64,000 nucleotides of DNA from assembly GCF_000182925.2 (NCBI RefSeq), contig NC_026502.1, positions 620,001 to 684,000 on the forward strand. The letters run 5' to 3'. The notes beneath the pieces are model-generated. The model was not told the DNA's origin and made no database searches. It saw only the letters and a list, made by a program, of their open reading frames with translations. Below, one piece after another: positions 59,401-64,000 of this stretch. The number at the start of each line of letters is the position of its first letter. The first letter of the stretch is position 1. This DNA comes from Neurospora crassa OR74A. Taxonomy: Eukaryota > Ascomycota > Sordariomycetes > Sordariales > Sordariaceae. Position numbers and translations under genes: made by a program.

Positions 59401-62400
59401 TGCTTTCCCTACACAAAACGGAGGGTTTCATCAGCGCATCTACTCCGGATCCAAAACCTAGTGATTCAATTCAAGCATAAGGTGACAAGTGAAACCAACA
59501 TTGAGGCGAGTCATTTGCATTGGGTGCGCCAAGTGGCATTGGATACAGACAGACAGACAGACATAATGTGACGAATCTCCCCGTTGGTGCTAGGGCCGCA
59601 GGGCAAGTAGCGCATCGATGATCGTCACTCGGCTCCCGCGCCCCGGGCGGTTAGTTGCCAATGGGAAGTCCATCCGCCCATGATCCTGGGTGCCTGGCTC
59701 AGCTATTATGCAGTAGTGACCGCGGAGGAAAAAAAAACCGAAAAAAAAAAAAGAAAAGAAGACAGCAGCCTGATGATCTGGACCCCCAAGTTTTCCTTTT
59801 CCGGGGATGCATTCGCCTTGGATCATGTGACTTCTCTTGGCTTCATCACGGACTTTTATTCTGATGATGATCTTGTCGTTGTTAGTCTTGTGGTGTTGGT
59901 GATGCACTGTTCTGATAGGTCACCAAATGTTTAGACCCTGGCATGCCCCCTGAACATCACGTTGAATGTCAGCTCGAGCGGAAGTCCCTCGAGAAATAAG
60001 CCTTGACCTTCATGCTGTTAAGGATCCCGTATCGGCCATGTGTCTTTCAGAGGGCTGATGGGTTTCGATACAGCATCAAGTTTGTCGACAGTCAAGAAAG
60101 CCCCGAGTACACTTGCTGGCAGTCAATGCCAACTTCAACGCTGTATCCAGAAGGAAAGGTTTGCCCTGTCTCACACTTACGGATCGTACATAAGATCGGA
60201 TGAATATGAGACGACATGATCTCCGAATCTCAGGTGTTGCCAATTCTGGGGAAGAGAGACATTCATAATCTAAAAAGAGCAGCCGAGCGGACGTAATGAC
60301 AAACCCATACAACTGGATCAACCGGGAATTACTCTGTGCACAAGTTGCCCTACCTATGCTAGGTTGAGCGTCGCAATTACGGGTTTGTATTCCCTCCGTC
60401 AGTGAGTCAAGCAGGCGATGGTGCACGACATCGGTAGGTTTTACGTCGTGTCCTCCCTCGTGCGTATGTTGACCAGTCATTTTATGACCCAGGTTTGATC
60501 TTCACCACTTTGTCCAACGACAAGTGGATGGGGCTATCATCAAGAGAGAAGCTGACTGATAGTCTTCTTGGATGACTTAGGTATACGGACATAACGAATA
60601 GAGTATTCAAGACAGCCATTTTCCAAATTATGAGTTGGCCCGTTGCCAAAATGGCGTGCCTTGCTTCAATCTGTTCTGTTTCAGACATGCAACGACTTAC
60701 AAGTGACTGAGACAAGCATAGCCGAACCGCAGCTGTCTTCATAAATAACTGACAGGTGGTCAGAACGCCGCGTCACCCAACTGCTTCAAGCCCCCTCCCC
60801 TGTTATTAGCGACGGTAGAAGTAGCATCCGGCGAGACCCCCACGAACTATCAGGCATCAGACACCTCCAGCCGCCAGCCGCCAGTCACGTCAGTCGTCAT
60901 GTTAATACGGACTGACTTAGTGACTGACTGACACTTATTAGTTGTCTCTGTGCACCCGCACTCGCCTCACGGGAAAGGCTAACTGACATGATCATGACAG
61001 GTGGGTGTGAACTGGGATAAGGAATGGCTGAGTCAAAGCCGTTCACCTGCCCTACGTGAACAGATTGTTATGGACTCATGGTATTGGCGGACTTCCACGC
61101 CTACAACACGAGACTCAAATATACCACGCACCGTTCAGGTTTGATCGGGACGTGCGTTAGGATCACACTTCCTTCTTACTTACTCAAGTCAATAAATACC
61201 ATCGGCCGTCAGTTTGAACAGCTAATATATTTCATTGGCATCGAGAGTAACAGAGATCGGTCCGATCAAGCCACCTACGTTGGAGTTCAACTTTCACGAG
61301 AGACTACATATGTTCGAGTCCACGCACGCCCCGCCACAGCCAATCTGACGGACTTTTGAGAGTCGAAAGGCTACCTACCTAGACCATTGCCGACGTGGCG
61401 CTCGTCAACTTGACAACGGCCGCATAATGCAATAAGTTGGTGGGATGATTGTGTATGTACACGGGTGGTGGACGAGACATGGTGCGTGGAAAAAGGACCA
61501 TACATGCAGTTTGTTGACTACCTTTATCTATACTGAGTTCACTTTGAGATACCACCCCAGACAACAGACGTTCCCAAACGGTGAACAGTGCGCGTGGTGG
61601 CGCTTTAACCGTTGATCGTTTAGAAAGATGAAGCATAGTATGGCATTGCGAGACGTTGCATGGCTATTGGCAATTGTGGTGGCTTTCCGGGAAGGACGAG
61701 GCTTGTCAATCACTCAGCATGAAAACATTTGCGGCGTTACCGCCATGCTTGCGTGGCGAATGTCACCTAACCTGTCAACTCGATGGCAACTGGCGTTGAT
61801 ATTGATTGTGTTTGCTTAATGGCCCCCAAGTGATGGATGCAATCAAGTCAACAAACGAGAGGATTGAGGATTGGGGGCGACCTGAAAGAGAAAGAGAAAA
61901 AAGCAAGGACGGAAAGTGAGATGGAAGGAATGGGGATGGAAGCAATCCGTCAACACGCCTTGTTTTCGATGTCAGTCTTGCCGTCAATCCTTGAGATGGA
62001 ACAAAACTTGATCATCACCGCAAAGGTAATGGTACAACTGAAGGCACAAAAGAAGCTATGCTGTTTAGTCAGGTCTCTAGGTAGTTATTCCCCTGTCACG
62101 GTTAACCATGTGAAAATGACAGTGATGATAACTAACCATTGCCAGTATCTGGCAATATCAACACCGATAAAAAGAACAAGATAACATAATCAAACCCGAA
62201 TGAAGCAAAAAGGCAGGTACCATCTACATCCATGTTTCAACCGATCAAAACGTTAAACTAACGGATCCCACCACCAACAGGGTGGTTTCAAGTTATACTT
62301 AACAATCATCAAACACGGTGCAAACGTTTTACAGGTATCAATATACATATATGTATATTGATTGAAACCATTCCCCCACGGAACATTTGACGGGGGAGAG

Positions 62401-63728
62401 TCCGCCACCAAACCCTGTCGCCATTTATCCCACCACGCATTTGGGGGCATGTTTTCATATTCCTGACTTGTCAGAAACGGATCAAGGGTTTGTGATGGCT
62501 CAATGTGGTGGATGGTGGTGTGGAAGTGGAAGTGGATTCATGCCAGTTTCTCCGGGGTCCTACATTTGCTCCACTCCTTCTCCCGCACCGTTTCTGTCCT
62601 TCCAGAAGCCTTTTCTCTCCCTCCTCGTCCCATCCATCCCCTTCGGACCCGGTCGTGACCGTCTCGGACTACCCTTCCGGTGGATGCGACGCGATGCCCT
62701 GTCCAGTCCCCATCAGAAGGATCCTAGTTTTCACGTCAAACTGCGTCTGAAGCTAGCTCTGGCTGGCTTTACGTCGGAGGCCCAGGATTCAGTGGGTAAT
62801 CGGGGGTCACCGAGCAGGCTTGCTTCAGACAGTACAGGGCAAGCTTGGGGGCAAGTCCCCATAGGGTTGAAGCACCGGGGTTGAGGATTACCGGCGCCGG
62901 AACGGCAAGGGGATAAGGCCCGGGGAAGACAACTGGGGCGTGTTGCATGTTGCGCGAGCCTGGTGAGGCCGGGTGAGGTAATGCCGGTCCCCACTTGTCG
63001 GACTTGCCAGGCAATGGGAGGGAGGCTCGGAACCGGGGCCGGAACATGGGTAAAACCACGGCGTTTCCCTTGAGAATGGATAACTTAAGGAAAACAGCAC
63101 CTGATGGTCAAATCATGACCGTTTCGCCTGTTGACAATAAGAGACTGGCTGGCTGATGTTGATTAGCAAACACATTCGGCATGTCCCGACTTCGCGTCGG
63201 TTCAGTCAGTCCCTGGTCTTCGCTTCGCAAAAATAAAACGAAATCTCGTTTTTGTCGCCGTGAGCTTTCCGACATTGCATGACATTGGGCTTTGGATATC
63301 TCACGACATCATATTCGGTTCAAAATGGAACAATCGAGACCCAAACCCCCAGGGCGGGCCGGCTGGGGGTGACTGCCGCAAACTAATCCCTACGAAACCA
63401 CACTAGCTAGCCCATGGCAGGGAAAAGAAGAAAAGGAGGGTGCCAATTTGAAAACGTCCTTTTGTACCCAAAACCTTGCAAAAACGGAGCAAGTTCTAAT
63501 TTAACCAACAGGGAACCCAAAAGGGGAAAGAGGCTAGAATCACAAAGAAGAAGCAAAAGAAGCAAAAGGAGGGAACAAGGAAAGTGGAAGCGCAATCGAA
63601 GCTGAAGCTGAGTAAAACCGGGGCCGGCCTTTCCCCCATCCTTGTTCTTATCTGCCGGGGAACCAGGTGCCCAAACATGCCCACGGACTCAACCCCCGGT
63701 CCAATCTCGCACACGGAGGGAACGGCGA

Positions 63729-63763
63729 TGCCATGCCATGCCATGCTATGCGATTCCATGCCG
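63729..63763. repeat. ATGCC pentamer array, copy B
   Basis: Imperfect CCATG/ATGCC array containing the same 21-nt sequence (63730-63750) found at 40853-40873, including the identical GCTATG interruption, followed by a diverged CGATTCCATGCC tail. Confidence 0.75.
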
Positions 63764-64000
63764 GCAAACAGAAGCGACCGACAACAATATGACTGGTCAG
63801 TGCCCCCGGGAGGGAAAATGACAAGCGAGGAGGCACAGAACTGGCAGAGCGAGATTCTTTGCTTCTTTGAACCTGACCCCTTCCAGAAGTTTTCCAAAGT
63901 TCCAGTCTCTCAGTCAAGGTTTCCTGGGAGACTGTTTAGGACATCTCGTCTGCTGGGACGTCCTCGTGGCCGGTGGAGTTGCGCGCTAGCACGCCTAGCG

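Larger units (their letters stand above)
49369..64000. other. Gene-poor right end (about 14.6 kb)
   Basis: No recognisable protein family, tRNA or rRNA. Base composition is fairly even, so it is not an AT-rich RIP-silenced block. Contents: (GGT)n 49461-49500 in the micro-ORF leader or promoter; poly(T) 50795-50821; a CACACCCAC repeat (about 52678-52722); a tandem ATTGACGACAGGACC duplicate (about 52969 and 52988); (ACAG)n (about 59547-59562); an A/G-rich tract (about 59728-59765); and an ATGCC pentamer array (63729-63763). Several ORFs of 150-215 codons exist but show no family signature; the one with a true ATG and longest span (55814-56458, minus) is listed separately. The right edge may hold a flank of a gene beyond the window. 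Confidence 0.45.

Overview
This is nuclear DNA from a filamentous ascomycete, most likely Neurospora or a close Sordariales relative. Genes are spaced kilobases apart. Introns are short (57-130 nt) with GTATGT/GTACGT/GTGAGT donors and CTAAC/CTGAC-type branch sites. Intergenic DNA is full of homopolymers, microsatellites and TACCTA/TAGGTA motifs. The V-ATPase subunit a gene splices to exactly 856 codons, the length I recall (unverified) for the N. crassa vph-1 product. I saw no bacterial operon, CRISPR array, phage, transposon ORF, tRNA or 5S rRNA gene.

Left part (1-9.4 kb), all on the minus strand: (i) a long Gln-rich protein whose C-terminus enters a macro (ADP-ribose-phosphate binding) domain and runs off the left edge; (ii) vph-1, the membrane subunit a of the vacuolar proton pump, 5 exons; (iii) an F-box/leucine-rich-repeat protein, 2 exons. 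A non-coding stretch of about 7.2 kb follows (9.4-16.7 kb).

Middle part (16.7-35.5 kb) is the gene-rich core. It holds an ING-family PHD-finger chromatin protein (minus, 3 exons); a cis-prenyltransferase of the dehydrodolichyl diphosphate synthase type (minus, 3 exons); a divergently transcribed rhomboid/UBAC2/Dsc2-like ER membrane protein (plus); a Uds1-domain coiled-coil septation protein (plus, 3 exons); a small secreted Ser/Thr- and Cys-rich protein (plus, 2 exons); and an intronless F-box protein (minus).

Right part (35.5-64 kb) is almost devoid of recognisable coding sequence. The best-supported unit there is a minus-strand transcript at about 49.1-49.5 kb: a CA-rich leader with an apparent intron, whose first AUG opens a 34-codon ORF. 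The rest is simple-sequence DNA, recurrent ATGCC pentamer arrays and low-confidence orphan ORFs.

The genes are ordinary housekeeping or regulatory genes and do not form one pathway. The only functional pairing suggested by layout is the divergent ER pair (dolichol synthesis and Dsc2-like protein) sharing a 1-kb promoter region. I found no convincing new multi-gene system. The most unusual items are the macrodomain/Gln-rich fusion, an in-frame 57-nt intron encoding a hydrophobic segment, the micro-ORF gene, and the large gene-poor half. All exon boundaries were placed by eye from splice motifs, reading phase and family conservation.
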